DNA of 64,000 nt from Cymodocea nodosa (taxonomy: Eukaryota; Streptophyta; Magnoliopsida; Alismatales; Cymodoceaceae), in the NCBI GenBank assembly GCA_036874045.1, contig CM072345.1, positions 11,518,501 through 11,582,500 of the forward strand, given 5' to 3'. The position numbers and the translations under genes were made by a program. Under the pieces are notes generated by a model. It was not told where the DNA came from, ran no database searches, and worked only from the letters and a program-made list of their open reading frames with translations. Below, piece after piece: positions 26,240 to 38,318 of the stretch. Position 1 is the stretch's first letter, and every line of letters starts with the position of its first letter.

Positions 26240-27735
26240 TACAAATACAAAATATAATTTATGAACAATAGCAACAGATACCGTCACCTGTAGTTCAAAT
26301 TCCAAACAGCACACAAAATATATAGTTTCTTCTTGAAAATTCTAAATTTTACATTGCCATTCAGTGCAGAAATTTTTTTTTGTTCTACACAACTTACGGA
26401 CTATGGTGTCCAATATGATTGAAAATTTAATTGTGCTAAAAGTTATAGGCAAATACATGGAAACAAGCATCTCAGCATATCGAAGTGAGCGGTAAAGAAA
26501 CCAAAGTCAACCATCAAGACACGAAATTTTAAATACTATAAATACAGCATGAAGTCATTTTTATTCTTCCGGCTATGTAATCTGAAACTTTTTATTAGCA
26601 ATATATAAATGACATAACCTGATAAGAAAACAATGCCTTAACCATATATAAAAAAGTTGTTCGAAGTTTGAATAAAACAGAACTTTTCTGTAAGTTTGAT
26701 ATTAGCACTCATCATTACCACTTTTTTTACATGGCAAATGCATTGTTGGATGCCAAAACCTATGTCCAAAATTGAGTAAAGATAGTCATCGGGTCGCACT
26801 GGAATCAATGATAAATGAAAAACATACTAGCATCAAGTTGTAGGCAATTTCTCCTTCGTAAATCCTTTGTAGCATACTGCACGATGTTTTTGAAAGAGAA
26901 AATGAACATTATCCAAATTAAAGATTAAAAGTAAGATTTCCAAAAAATGGAGAAAATAATTTTTTTATTGGATAATTAAAAATAAATAGATAATACAAAC
27001 ATTTACATGTGTATAACCATTATAATTATCAATCTAGTTGGATAAAATAAATTTAAATTCAATTATATGCTTTAAATTAAAGGAATATATGTTGATTATG
27101 TGCAATTATAAATCAATCATAAATAAAAAAATTGAAAATCATAACTAAATAAGTAAGAAAAATAACAAAAGTATCAAAAGACAAAATAGCTGTCTAAATG
27201 ATGAAATCATGTAGATCATACCTTGGCGTAATGGAGTTGGATCGCATGTTATGTGTGTTTAGATTGGTTAGCCACGCCAACTCGTCTCTTGAGGAGTGAC
27301 TAGTAACTCCTTGCGCAAGTAAGGCAAGTGGAACGATTTCTTCAGCTAGACAGATAGTATCACAAGAATGATAAGTACGAGGCATACTAACAACCAATGC
27401 AGTCCAAGCAGCTGATTGGTGACGAGCAACTCATTTGACCAAACCGTTTCATATTTATGAGGGGGTCGGTTTGACTAGATCCCACAACAGGCCAATCAAA
27501 CCAGCCACCCCATATCAATGGAAAAATGAAAAACAAAATCGCTTTTTCCAATCATTTTCGTCTTTTTATAAAATAGTATTGTTTGATGATCAAAAATGTA
27601 TAAGTGCCGTTTCATTAATATTTTACCACATTTGGAAACTGCATTCAACTCCACTTCAACTCGATGTAGTAAAAAATGGGAAAATATATGAATTAGAGAT
27701 TAAAATGTTTTTGTACTTGGGGTTCAAATGAGTGT
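26240..27735. other. AT-rich spacer, no gene seen
   Basis: No domain is recognised. A less AT-rich patch at 27190-27500 has short open stretches on both strands, with no family resemblance I can name. Confidence 0.4.
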
Positions 27736-27737
27736 TT

Positions 27738-29640
27738 TCTGGAAATAAAGGTATAAATCAAAAAGATTGATAAATACAAATATATCTAGAAATATTCAAG
27801 CGCTGCAATCACCAAATGATTGAATAAAAAAAATTATAATTTGTGAAGATAAGAAAAGTTAGAAGATTGACATCTCATTAACTACTGTTAGGACCTCTGT
27901 AAATAGAGATTACATACAGATGATTATTACATGGTAGGTAGTATGGAACTAATAGGCACTAGTATTACCATGTTGTTAAAAATGGTATATTATACGAATT
28001 GAAATTTGAAAGGTTTTCAAAAAAAAGGTTCAAATGACCATTTTTTAAAAATGGTATAAACGAAAATAAATAAATATAAATACATTTACAAATATATAAA
28101 CATGACAATCATCAAAATTATTGAATAAAAGAAATTATAATTTATTTACACGTACTATAATTTCAAAATACATTTTTATTATGTATAATTGTGACTTAAG
28201 GACATACTTCAATTGAAAACATAAATAAATATATAAAAAATACAATTTTTATTATGTATAAGAATGAACATGAGAAACACAATTTGGGGTCTAGAAGTGA
28301 AATATGGTGTCTACTGTCACTACCATCATGAGGTAGCAACAACTAGAGTATCTCTTCTTTTCCTCTCAGAAACCTAAACTTTGAAACCATATGAAGGCAA
28401 GGACAAGAGAAAGATTGATAACTTATTAACTACTATTATTCTATGTGGACCTCCATACATAAAGGTTACAAAGAAATTATTATTACATGGTAGACAATGT
28501 GGTACCAATACTCACTATTATAACATAACTCTATCATAATTCAATTACAAGTAACAAAAATTCCAATGTTTTGAAAAACAACAAATGAACACTATACGGA
28601 TTGAGGGAAAAAAGGTTCTTTTAAAGGGAATTTTTTGAAAAAAGAGATAATAATATAAAATTAATAAAAATAATTTTAATTATAAATTTATATGCAAAAA
28701 GTAAGTAAATTGTAATTTAATCACATGCATTACAATTAAGAAATATACTTGACTAACACAAACATATACAATTATTATAGAAGTCATAAATAATTCTTTC
28801 AACAATATCGACCACCAAGTAGTCAGCAATGACAAGGATAATGAACCCACTACCATCAAGACAATATTAAAGTAACATGTACAACATCATCAAGGTAAAT
28901 ATTAAACCAACAACTTTACAACTATCAATGACACATACTAAACCTAGAAGTTCACAACCATCAAGAATACATACTAAACTAACAAGTCCACAATCATCAA
29001 GCAAAATGCTACATTCACTAATTTATTTCAAGATAAATAATAAAAATTCTACTATTATTTTGTAAAATATAAAAAATTTATTAAAAAATAAATAACATCA
29101 ACCATTTTTCACCGTTTAAACACCATTATTAATTAAAAAATTGTCCATTTATATCCCTTTTTAATAAAAATAACAATTTTTCCCAAAATGATTTTTAACT
29201 TTTTACAAAAACAAAATGGTTTTGATGTAAAACTGTTTAAACAGCGCTTAAATGCCATTTAATTCCATTTTTCATACAGTAAAAATTCAAAACATATTTT
29301 TATTATGTGTAATTATCACTCAAGAATATATACTAAAATTGAAAAACATAGATAAATATATAAAAGGTACAATTAAAGCTATAGACAACAAAATAAATAT
29401 CAAGATGAGGAAATTATATCAATGAAAATAACTTAAAAGAGGAAATCCAAAAAATAAAAAATGGCCATTTTAAAGGCCAAAAAAAGAGAAAAAAATGATA
29501 ATTTAAATGGAAAATTGACAATTTTTAAATCATTTTCCCGTTTCTCCCAAAAAAAAGGATTTTGATGAAAATCGGTTAAACAGCATTCAAACAGCTGTTT
29601 TTTATTTTATTTTATTTTTTCACAATAGTGCTTTGGCTAG
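27738..29640. repeat. Diverged direct repeats in AT-rich spacer
   Basis: Blocks recur in the same order: a GATTGAATAAAA(A)AAATTATAATTT block (near 27815 and 28120), a TTAACTACT block followed by GGACCTC and ATTATTACATGGTAG (27890-27955 and 28430-28500), and a TTTTTATTATGTATAATT-type block followed by ATAAATATATAAAA (28170 and 29300). The spacing of about 300-1130 bp suggests a broken-up duplicated repeat, perhaps of a non-autonomous transposon. Confidence 0.55.
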
Positions 29641-30339
29641 AACTATTCCATAACTAAACAAAACTCTAAAATAAATTACAATTCATGCGAACTTTAAAAG
29701 GCTAAAACACCAGCTTCAACCTTTCTCATCTTATAGATTCCATAATAGATTGAAACACTGACACGAGAAAAATGCCTAATCACTTCAATTATCACATACG
29801 TTTACCCATAAATTGAATATCAATAATATCAAACATCCAAAATATGGAATCCTGATCACTATATTTTTCTTAACTTCACTGTACTCTTAAGGGAACACTT
29901 TCCTGTATAGGAATTCCAAAAGTTCCATCATAAGTAAGAAAGCTGCCGTGAAATTGTAGTTAGTGTCACCACCTTATCCATCCTTTAGTATGGGTCTAGA
30001 ACAGAAATAGCTGTTTTAGACCCATTTAAAGTGTTTTCCACCAATCAGTCAATTTGCATTTAGTTGTTGAAAATGAATGAGAAATTTGGATTAAAAATCA
30101 TATTGCAATGAAAAAGATCCATTTAAACTTCAAACTTAGAATTGAGCTCTAGACATTACACTTTATTAGTTTAATATTCCCTTGCTTGATTACTTATTGA
30201 GTTATTGACACTAACATTTCATTATTTAGATACTTTGTTATTAGGTACATTAATTATGCCTTCTTTATGTTTGATTATCTTTTTAATTTAATGGATGTTA
30301 TTGTAAGGTAAAACAAGCAAGCCCAATGCAGAAATGAAT

Positions 30340-30475
30340 GAAATAGAATGTATCTACCCTCAACACCACTTGGGGAGAGGTTGTTGCCAAGGTTTCAAAC
30401 TCTGCCTATAGATCATAATAGAGCAACCTCACATTTGCACGGAGGCTCATACCATGAATATGATTATGTAATAAC
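30340..30475 (-). mobile_element. tRNA-derived SINE fragment
   Basis: The minus strand carries a B-box-like GGTTTGAAACCTTGG preceded by CTATTATGATCTATAGG and followed by CAACCTCTCC. This matches the body of a common plant tRNA-derived SINE family as I remember it. The copy is diverged and truncated. Confidence 0.55.
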
Positions 30476-30529
30476 TATGCATATCAGAATCACAGATATA
30501 TGTTTTTGAATTATATTATAGGTGATTAA

Positions 30530-30575
30530 ATAAGGGAAAGCCTTGGAGCAATGGTAAGAATGATCCATTGTGATT
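30530..30575 (+). mobile_element. SINE head fragment, opposite orientation
   Basis: GCCTTGGAGCAATGGTAAGA followed by a CCATTGTGATTGG stretch resembles the A-box head of the same SINE family. It lies just right of, and inverted to, the fragment at 30340-30475. Confidence 0.45.
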
Positions 30576-31035
30576 GGATTATACTTTGTTTGAAAATACT
30601 AATTTAATAACTTTGGTACTTGTAACATGCAAACATATTCATGTTTATTTATTTATTCATCGATTTTGATGTATATCAATTTAGAGACTTCTATGTAAGG
30701 CCCTACTTTTTAAAAAAGGAACATCATTTTCTGTTTTTAAGTGCATTCATCTTTAGCTCCATTTTGTTCAAAGAAATTACATCGATATTCATGTTTATTC
30801 ATTCATTTTAATGTAAATCAGTTTAAAACTCCCATTTAAGCCCCTTCTTAAATTTTTTAAAAAATCCTTTTTGTAAATAAATTCAACTTTAGCTCCTTTT
30901 TTGTTTTGAAGTAATTATCCCGCTGGGGGTAACAAGGCATACAAATCAGAAACATAAAAATGCCTATAGTTCAACCGAAGAAATACAAAACACTGGACAC
31001 CAACATAAACGGAATGAATGTACCTCCAGACATCC

Positions 31036-32187
31036 TCAATCTAGACTTTCATGTACCGAGTCGGTATTTCCTCTGCCACCAGAAGTTCCACTTCCACCGC
31101 CACTTTCACCTGAGCCACCGGCTCCACCACTGTTACCTCCCTGAGACGTGGTTTCAGGCCCTGAAGCCATTCTAAATGGCCAAGGCAATGATATCCTAAG
31201 CCTCCTTTCCACTAATCTAGCTCCAGGAAAATACGTTTCCCCAGAACCAGCACGCCTGTCCCCAGTTGCCACCCCAAAACCACCAGAAATATTCGCATCT
31301 GCCCCTCTCTGGTCCATCTGAGGCCTCTGTGTTTGCTGTATTCCTGTTTGTCGCTGCTGCTCGTAATCTGGATCATCTGTTGGAAGCTCGTATCTACAAA
31401 CAGGACAAGAATTGTGCAGCTCTAGCCACGGAAGGATGCAATCCTTGTGATACAAATGCTTGCACGGCATCTGCTTCGCGTAATCCCCAATATCAAATGT
31501 GTCTTTGCAAACAGCACACTGCGCTTCATCCGAATTCAGAAGTTCACTTGAAATCGCCACATCTGGCAAAGAACCCACAGCAGACTTAGACGCCGGTGGT
31601 GTTCCATACCGATTCGGATCGTTCTCCATAAGTTGTTGTATTATTTGCTCTAACCCAGGGCCAATGAAGTAGTCTCCTAACGAGGAGACGCCCCCAGAAC
31701 CAGCACCGCGTAGCCCCTGCCCTCCCTCAACGATAAACTGGACACTGGCGCCCCTGTCAGACATTGACTGGAGGTACGATGCCAAGAACTGGAGCGGATT
31801 AAACGGCTCCGGACCAGAACCGCCGCCACCGCCGGGAGTCAGGTGATGTGCCCGGAACGGCGCGTCGAATCCAAGAAGGCTGAGTATATCGGTCGGCTGG
31901 TGGAGATCGAGAGTGTTTCTTGAAGAGGGCGGGGGGACGAAGAGCGAGGAGAAGGGGTCGATGGAAGGGGAGGAGGTGGAGGAGGAGAAGGGCAATAAGG
32001 GGCTAGTGCTAGGGTTGCGGTTAGGTTCTGGAAGCTCAAACTCCTCGATGAAGCCGCCGTTGCAGATGGGGCAGACAACCTCGGAGGTTGGGGACGGTGT
32101 AAGGGTTACGGTGCGATCGCACTGGTGGCAGAAGTACCTCTGAGGGACGTCGTCGCCGCCGCGAGGTGGAGGGCCGGTGGAGGACAT
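31036..32187 (-). CDS. RING-H2 E3 ubiquitin ligase with N-terminal zinc ribbon (RHC1A/RDUF-like)
   Basis: A probable E3 ubiquitin-protein ligase that passes ubiquitin from an E2 to unknown targets. Single coding exon, 383 aa. The N-terminal zinc ribbon uses C20, C23, C39 and C42 (YFCHQC, VVCPIC). A Ser/Pro-rich linker follows, then a conserved central helix region (DYFIGPGLEQIIQQLMEND, about 172-190). The RING-H2 finger spans C224 to C264 (CAVCKDTF, PCKHLYHKDCILPWL, CPVC) with all eight ligands present. The C-terminal tail is Gly/Ser-rich. The start at 32187 gives the usual family N-terminus. The GC-rich coding sequence is intact. A 3' UTR intron is possible (donor near 31021). Related to Arabidopsis RHC1A and RDUF proteins by domain order; the exact orthologue is uncertain. 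Confidence 0.92.
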   Translation of the reverse strand: MSSTGPPPRGGDDVPQRYFCHQCDRTVTLTPSPTSEVVCPICNGGFIEEFELPEPNRNPSTSPLLPFSSSTSSPSIDPFSSLFVPPPSSRNTLDLHQPTDILSLLGFDAPFRAHHLTPGGGGGSGPEPFNPLQFLASYLQSMSDRGASVQFIVEGGQGLRGAGSGGVSSLGDYFIGPGLEQIIQQLMENDPNRYGTPPASKSAVGSLPDVAISSELLNSDEAQCAVCKDTFDIGDYAKQMPCKHLYHKDCILPWLELHNSCPVCRYELPTDDPDYEQQRQTGIQQTQRPQMDQRGADANISGGFGVATGDRRAGSGETYFPGARLVERRLRISLPWPFRMASGPETTSQGGNSGGAGGSGESGGGSGTSGGRGNTDSVHESLD

Positions 32188-32670
32188 GGTAGTGGTCGGT
32201 GCGGAGAAGACGAGATCGATCGATAAAGAAGAGCTTCGAACGTGGAATCGGAAATTGGAATTCTATCTGTCGGAAAAGGCTGGTTATAGGGTCTTTGGCA
32301 AAGGATCCGACTACCGACCGGGAATCCTGAGCACCATCCTAGCCAACTTCTTCTTCTTCTTCTTTACCTTTTTTATTTGCCTTATATCAAAATTATTTAT
32401 ATATTATTTAAAATTTATATTTACAGATTTACTTGCATATTATAAAATAAATCTTTATTTAACTTTCATATATTTGTCGTTTAACTTGTACAGATCGCAT
32501 ACTCTCCTTTGGTAAACATGATGGTGGTGACTCTTCTTCCTTACGATGCGTAATTGATTTTTGTATGTTTAATCCTTTCATGGGAGGTATCCCGATATCA
32601 ATATAGAGGTCACAGATACATGCAGTTTGAGATATATATTTTACATTAGTAAGATAACGAGTTACAACGT
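32188..32670. other. RING gene promoter and flank
   Basis: The 5' flank of the minus-strand RING gene, becoming AT-rich after about 32350. No further signal is recognised. Confidence 0.4.
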
Positions 32671-35244
32671 ATACATGTCAAATAAATTAGGTTAGCGTGA
32701 ACCGACCCAACCCAATACATAAAATATCAGCTTAACTTGGTCCAAAAAATCCGATCAGGCCGAGTTGATCATTTCCCATTTTCTGACTTACAACATTCAG
32801 AGAGAATCTATAAATATAAATATAGAAAGAATGTTAAAATTTTATTTACAGTTTATTTAATCTTTTATTTTTTTCACAAAGTATATAAAGATTTTAATTT
32901 TCAACTTTTAATTTTCTTTAACTTTCAATTCCTAATTGCAAAAATAATGCACAGCTTTGATAAGTTCAACTTTGACAATGTCAACGATGATAATTTTTTA
33001 ACATTTCAATTAGAATATCAATACTTTCAAACCATGAAAATTAGAGTATTTTCAAGTATTATTATTAAACCTAAAATAAAATATACTCTATAGTCAAAGT
33101 ATATAATAAATATGAAAAACATAAGAGACAATATTATATTGAAAAAAGCTTATTACAACATTTGTAATGTAGACTTTATCTGTAAAACTTTAAATGGTAC
33201 AAGTTATTTATTTAGATATTTAGTTAATTATTCATCTAAAAATCTTTAAAAAAATAAAATAATTTAAATATAAATTAATTTTAACTCTAAATATAATATT
33301 ATACAATAATATTATGATACTAATAATGTTGGAGAACTATATGTTAAATTTATTATTGTTCAAAATTTACTAAGTAATTTTGGTAATAGTCAACATTTTT
33401 AATATTACATTTCACAAACCTATTATTTACAATTTAAAAATATTTCTAAAAATACAACTAAGTAAAATATTATTGATCTTTATAATAAACTTAAAATAAA
33501 ACTAATTAATATAATAAGTTCTATAAATACATTTGATATTTGAAAAGGTAAAATTAAAATATGATATATTACTATTATTACACATTTTATTGATGATAAT
33601 TGAGTTTTACAAAAAAAATAGAATTTAGAAGAATAAATCATGTACATAATGCTTCTTCTTTTTTTACTATTATAAAAAAGTTTAAATTTTATGAAATTAA
33701 AGAAAACAATAAGTAGTATTACCTTTGATATTACATCTAATAATGCTACAACTATCTTTGTGTTTAAAAATAGATTAATTCCACTAAATGATTTTTTTAT
33801 TTTACCAAAGATATATATATTATATAATTAAAGTAGGTGTTAAAGAAATAAAACAATTTGTTGAAAATATTAGAACTACATTAGTTTATATTTTAACTAG
33901 TGGTAAATATAAAAAAAATCAATCATGTATGTGATTTTTTTGATTTACCACACATGACATTTACAATGGATATTTCTCCTAGATGATATTAAATAATTAT
34001 TTACTTATAAAAATTTATTATTATAGTAGAATTGATGATGATACAATACCATTGGATGAAAAATATATTGTAATATTTAATTATTTTGTTGAATTTTTAA
34101 AATAAGTTTATAATATAACTAAACATTTATCTAGAATATATTATTTTACTTCTATCTATGTAATATACAATTTATATAATATTGTAAGATTTTTTAATAA
34201 TTATGATAATTTTCCTTTTTTACACTAATAATTCTAATAAAAATGATTACAGTAATGTACCTCTTTTATATGCATTAAGTGTTTATCTAAATTATAAGAC
34301 TAAAATAAAAGTTATTAGAAAATTAAAAATTACAATACAAACTTATTTAAATGTAAAATTTGATGTAACATTTGAAAATGTAAAACAAAATTTAAACAAC
34401 TTGTTTAATTTATATGAAACATACATCTTATATACTAGACAACTATCATCATCATTAGTTTATGATTTTAATATGTCTATTGATGATTATAATGATTTTA
34501 GTTCAACAAATAGATAATAATTATTTAATTTTAATAATATTAATTATAACTATTTAGAAAAGGAAAATCTTAAATTTTTATATAATTAATTGGTGAAAAA
34601 AATAAAAATATACATTTTTTTTATCTTTAATAACTAACAATTTCAACTCATTCTGTAGTATTTACATGAAAAAATATTTAATATTATTAGTAATATATTA
34701 GATGATAGAAAAAAAAACTAAAAGTTTTAACATAAGTTAAAAATTATAAACTTACTTGCATTTAAAATCGCCAACATCAAAGATAATTTCATAGATGAAT
34801 TTAGAAATTTAAATATTTTAATATGATTATGTAAATAAAATGTGATATTTATTTCATAATAAGTTATAATGTAATTTTAATTTCAATTCATAAATAAAAT
34901 ACTTTTTTTTAGTCTATGACTTGCATTTGAATGTGTTGATGACTTATAAATAAAGAATGACTTGATATGTTGATGTATTTATAAATAAAATAATTTATTT
35001 CTTTTTTTTATATTAAAATGTTGTGATTTAATATATTTACTTAAAAATTAAAAAGAATTGATTCACATGTCACTAACCCGTGGGTCAGGCCGTGTCAGTT
35101 TCGCAAAATTTTTTATTTCTACAGATTGACCCGTAGTCCATACAGACTTTTACCTTGTGGGCTGGACCGAGCTGACCCGTAGTCTATACAGACTTTTACC
35201 TTGTGGGCTGGACCGAGCTGACCTAATTCATTTACATCTCTATG
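32671..35244 (+). mobile_element. hAT-superfamily DNA transposon fossil (RICESLEEPER-like)
   Basis: The left end (ATGTCAAATAAATTAGGTTA) and the reverse-complemented right end (GATGTAAATGAATTAGGTCA) form diverged terminal inverted repeats of about 25 bp. Between them, plus-strand fragments resemble a hAT transposase: a YITITTHFIDDN block near 33555-33600, a conserved stretch with IKQFVENIRTT near 33840-33890, and the segment before the dimerisation domain (VKFDVTFENVKQNLNNLFNL) near 34350-34415. Many stops and frameshifts make it inactive. An 8-bp target duplication was not found, so the element is old. It is extremely AT-rich. Confidence 0.7.
35128..35219. repeat. 46-bp tandem duplication in the hAT right end
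   Basis: Two near-identical copies begin GACCCGTAGTC at 35128 and 35174. Both contain TACAGACTTTTACCTTGTGG and end in the CCGAGCT sequence of the subterminal region. They differ at very few positions, so the duplication is younger than the decay of the transposase. Confidence 0.9.
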
Positions 35245-37122
35245 ACCGAGTTTGTGGTTTTCCATGAACAAGAGAATGTTGAAAGTAATAAATAGCCAAT
35301 TCAGTATTTCACCTTCTAGCGTTGTCGTCGTAAAACATCCCCGTCTCGTGAAATTTTAAAGTATTTCACAACCTACGAGGCAAAATCATAGTGTTCGTTG
35401 TGGAAATTATTCAGCTAAGTTGAATAATGAGGAAGGAAATCCCGGGTCGAATGGTAATCAAGTATATGAATTTTCGTACGTCTCTTCAACGTCTGATAGG
35501 ATTAATTCTTAAGAAGAAGATTTTCATTATCGAACCGAGTAAAGGTTCGGGATTTTATTTATGGGTAGGTACGTATGCTTCTAGGTTCGCTTCCTTCTGA
35601 GATCAATTAGCTTGAGTGTTGATGGATTCCTTCCAACTTCCAGCCAAAGAAAATACGAGTCGAGATCTTCAGCTTCAGTGCATCGTCATCCAATGCATGT
35701 AGAAGGATGCTGTAGGTTGGTTTTGGTGGGAGTGCACGGCATTGTAGATCGCTTTCCAACAGGAATTGGATTGAAGGAAGAATGTGACTCCTCGGCAAAA
35801 ATATCGTCGGCCATTGCTTAAAGGTTGTCCGTCTCAAACAATATATATATATGGTCGCGTGGGACAGGGGGCGTCCTTATCATGGTCGCAAATGTCATGT
35901 CGGAAGTTAACATGTATAGCTGCCGCCATCTCTTATCCTCCTCATCCACTGCAGGATGGAGGAAAAAATTTGTTAAATTCAAATGGGCATACGTGGAATT
36001 GCCACCCCACCCCCATCATCACGTTGCATCTTCACGCCTTCTTTCTTTTCTCTGGCTCCTTCCTTGGTTTCTAGCTCCAACCAACCTCTTGTCATCTTTT
36101 AAAACTCAAGCCCTGGAGTTGAAAAGGATTCTAGCTTTGCTTCGACCATATACAAAGATCCTTAACGAGTTACGTACAATCAATGGAAGCTAACGTTCAC
36201 ACAACCCAAAGGTGCCCACGAAAGAAGTGGTTGAACTCCAGTTGACCATTTCATTAGGGAGCCACTAGCGCCGCCGGATTACAGATATGTAGGAGGTTGC
36301 TGGAGAAAAAGACTTTGAGAACTTTTAGCAGGAATCTGCCATGAACCCGAGATGAATTCGGCAAAATGATCGAAAGTGACGATGGATTTCGAAGCTAATT
36401 ATTTGAGACAAAATCTGGAACTTACAAATTAGGACTCATTAGTAACATGTTGTCATTTTTTTTACCATGAAGATGACATGCCGAAAATTCTAACATCCAT
36501 GTAGTCGACCGACCATTCCGCCACGGTCATCCAACCATTCCGCGAGCTGTTATCCACAAAATCACAGGTCCCCCACCATCCACCAGAAATCCTTCGGCCA
36601 CGGGGACCAGTGGCAGTGTCGTAAATTCAGCCCAGGGAACAGCTCCATCAATGGTGAGCCAGTGCGCCATAAATGGACGGACACCTCACACGAGCCGACG
36701 GTGGTGTCGATCTGGGCATCTCGGAGATTTCTGTTTCTGCCTTTCTGGGGTGGAAGTCGATCGGAGTGGTAGTCCTGCAGTTTTGGTGGAAGCAGGATGG
36801 CGCTTCCGGCCGAGGCGACAATGCCAACTCCGTCACCTCATTCATGCGAAACAACGTCACGGCCACGGGTTGGACCATTCGTTTTCACCAAGGGAAGAAG
36901 AGGAGGAGAGGAGGAGGGCGGAGTGTGGTGAGTTGGATCGGGCCCCACCCCTCCATGTGCTCTTCTCTCCGCCTTCACCGGCCACTGCCGCTCAATGATT
37001 AGTCCCCTCTTTCGCTCTCGTCTCCCCATCTCTGATTTCTCCCTTTTCCTTCCTCGTTTCTTCACCTCCTCCGCAAATCTCTCGATTTCCAAAGTGTTGT
37101 TATTCTATTCCCCACACCACCC
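35245..37122. other. Spacer and TCP gene promoter
   Basis: No gene is confirmed. On the minus strand at 35607-35818 a 42-codon stretch starting MADDIFAEESHSS opens with an ATG but has no recognised domain. From about 36500 the DNA becomes GC-richer; 36980-37122 is pyrimidine-rich and likely the TCP 5' UTR. Confidence 0.45.
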
Positions 37123-38073
37123 ATGACCACACCAGACGGCGGGACTAACACCACTGCCAGGGCCCTGGCGGACCCCCAGCGCCAGCTCCAACACGACAGC
37201 AGCAGCACCGCACCCCAACACCTCCAGCTCGTTCCCAGCAGGACCAACGCCAGTGTTGCGAATACCCAGAGCGCCAGCGCCAACAACAACGGCGCCGGGG
37301 CACCCGTCAAGAAGCCGCCGGCGAAGGACCGGCACAGCAAGGTGGATGGCAGGGGGAGGAGGATCCGGATGCCCATCATCTGTGCGGCGAGAGTCTTCCA
37401 GCTGACAAGGGAGCTTGGGCACAAGTCCGATGGGCAGACCATCGAATGGTTGCTTCGCCAGGCCGAGCCATCCATCATTGCGGCCACCGGAACGGGCACT
37501 ACTCCGGCGTCCTACTCGACGGTGACGGTATCGCTGCAGAATGGTCGTGGTGGGGGGAGTGGGAATGCGCATGGCACTCCTTCCCAGTCGTCCCCTTCGT
37601 CGACTTCCACTTCATCTTCGGCTTTCCTGTCCTCGTCTCTGGATTACAAGTCCCAGCCTCACCAGCACGCCCACCATCATCTTCCCCGAGCAACCCCTCT
37701 TGCTCCGGCTCCATTTATCCTCGGAAAGCGCTTGCGCTCCTACGACGAATCCGACAACGGCGCCAAGGAGGGTGTTTCCGGGCTCGGTGCCGGCGGAAGT
37801 AGCTTCGGGGTCGGGATTGGCGCCACGGGAGGCTTCTGGGCGGTACCAACCAGGCCAGATTTCGGTCAAGTTTGGAGCTTTGCATCGCCGGAGATGGTAG
37901 TGCCACCTGTAACCGGGAGATTTTCCACGTCAGCGGCGCAGCCGATAGGTGAGGCGTCGGCGGCCAGAGTTGGGAACTACCTGCCGATAGCTCAAGGGCA
38001 TCTGAACCTTCTGTCATCTCTGTCTGGGGCACCGGCCGCGCCGTCCGGGAGGAGAGACGACGAACCTCGTTGA
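37123..38073 (+). CDS. Class I TCP transcription factor (TCP7/TCP21-like)
   Basis: A plant nuclear transcription factor; class I TCPs bind GTGGGNCC-type sites and affect growth and, for TCP21 in Arabidopsis, the circadian clock. Single exon, 316 aa. The TCP domain lies at about 68-122: the basic part [17 protein letters not shown], then helix I ([11 protein letters not shown]), a short loop and helix II ([13 protein letters not shown]). The compact basic region is the class I (PCF) form, and the following [10 protein letters not shown] is typical of the TCP7/TCP21 group. The C-terminal two thirds are rich in Ser, Gly and His and look disordered. It is GC-rich against AT-rich flanks. Start at 37123 is the first ATG after a pyrimidine-rich leader. 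Which orthologue it is cannot be settled from this sequence. Confidence 0.93.
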   Translation: MTTPDGGTNTTARALADPQRQLQHDSSSTAPQHLQLVPSRTNASVANTQSASANNNGAGAPVKKPPAKDRHSKVDGRGRRIRMPIICAARVFQLTRELGHKSDGQTIEWLLRQAEPSIIAATGTGTTPASYSTVTVSLQNGRGGGSGNAHGTPSQSSPSSTSTSSSAFLSSSLDYKSQPHQHAHHHLPRATPLAPAPFILGKRLRSYDESDNGAKEGVSGLGAGGSSFGVGIGATGGFWAVPTRPDFGQVWSFASPEMVVPPVTGRFSTSAAQPIGEASAARVGNYLPIAQGHLNLLSSLSGAPAAPSGRRDDEPR

Positions 38074-38296
38074 TTTGGGCCAGGCCTTGACGTTTGCTTG
38101 TGTGCAGTTAGAAGTTGGCTTGATCTTTAGGTTTAGCTTCTAGACTCAAAGTTAGGATTTTTACTCCTCTTGAATTGTCACGGGGGGAGAATGGTGGATT
38201 TCAGTGAAGTAGGCAGAGATCAGACTCAGATTCTCTACTCCCATTCCCTTTTACTGGGTTTCAGTCTATTTCGTTTCTTAAGAAGATTAGGGCTTG

Positions 38297-38318
38297 CTCT
38301 CTCTCTCTCTCTCTCTCT
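38297..38318 (+). repeat. (CT)n microsatellite in the TCP 3' region
   Basis: About 11 CT units, some 220 nt after the TCP stop codon and therefore probably within its 3' UTR. Confidence 0.9.

Noticed and set aside
26105-26314. 69-codon minus-strand frame as a separate small gene
   Set aside because: No domain or start context; kept only as a possible 3' UTR exon.
30340-30475. tRNA gene suggested by a B-box-like sequence
   Set aside because: No cloverleaf or matching acceptor stem; fits a SINE body.
35607-35837. Short minus-strand reading frames, including one starting MADDIFAEESHSS
   Set aside because: Stop after 42 codons, no domain, no sign of splicing to another exon.
36648-37092. Open frames on both strands before the TCP gene
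   Set aside because: Low-complexity promoter and leader DNA; the frames are not family-like.
37105-37869. Long antisense frames within the TCP gene
   Set aside because: Expected shadows in a GC-rich single exon with the clear TCP domain on the plus strand.
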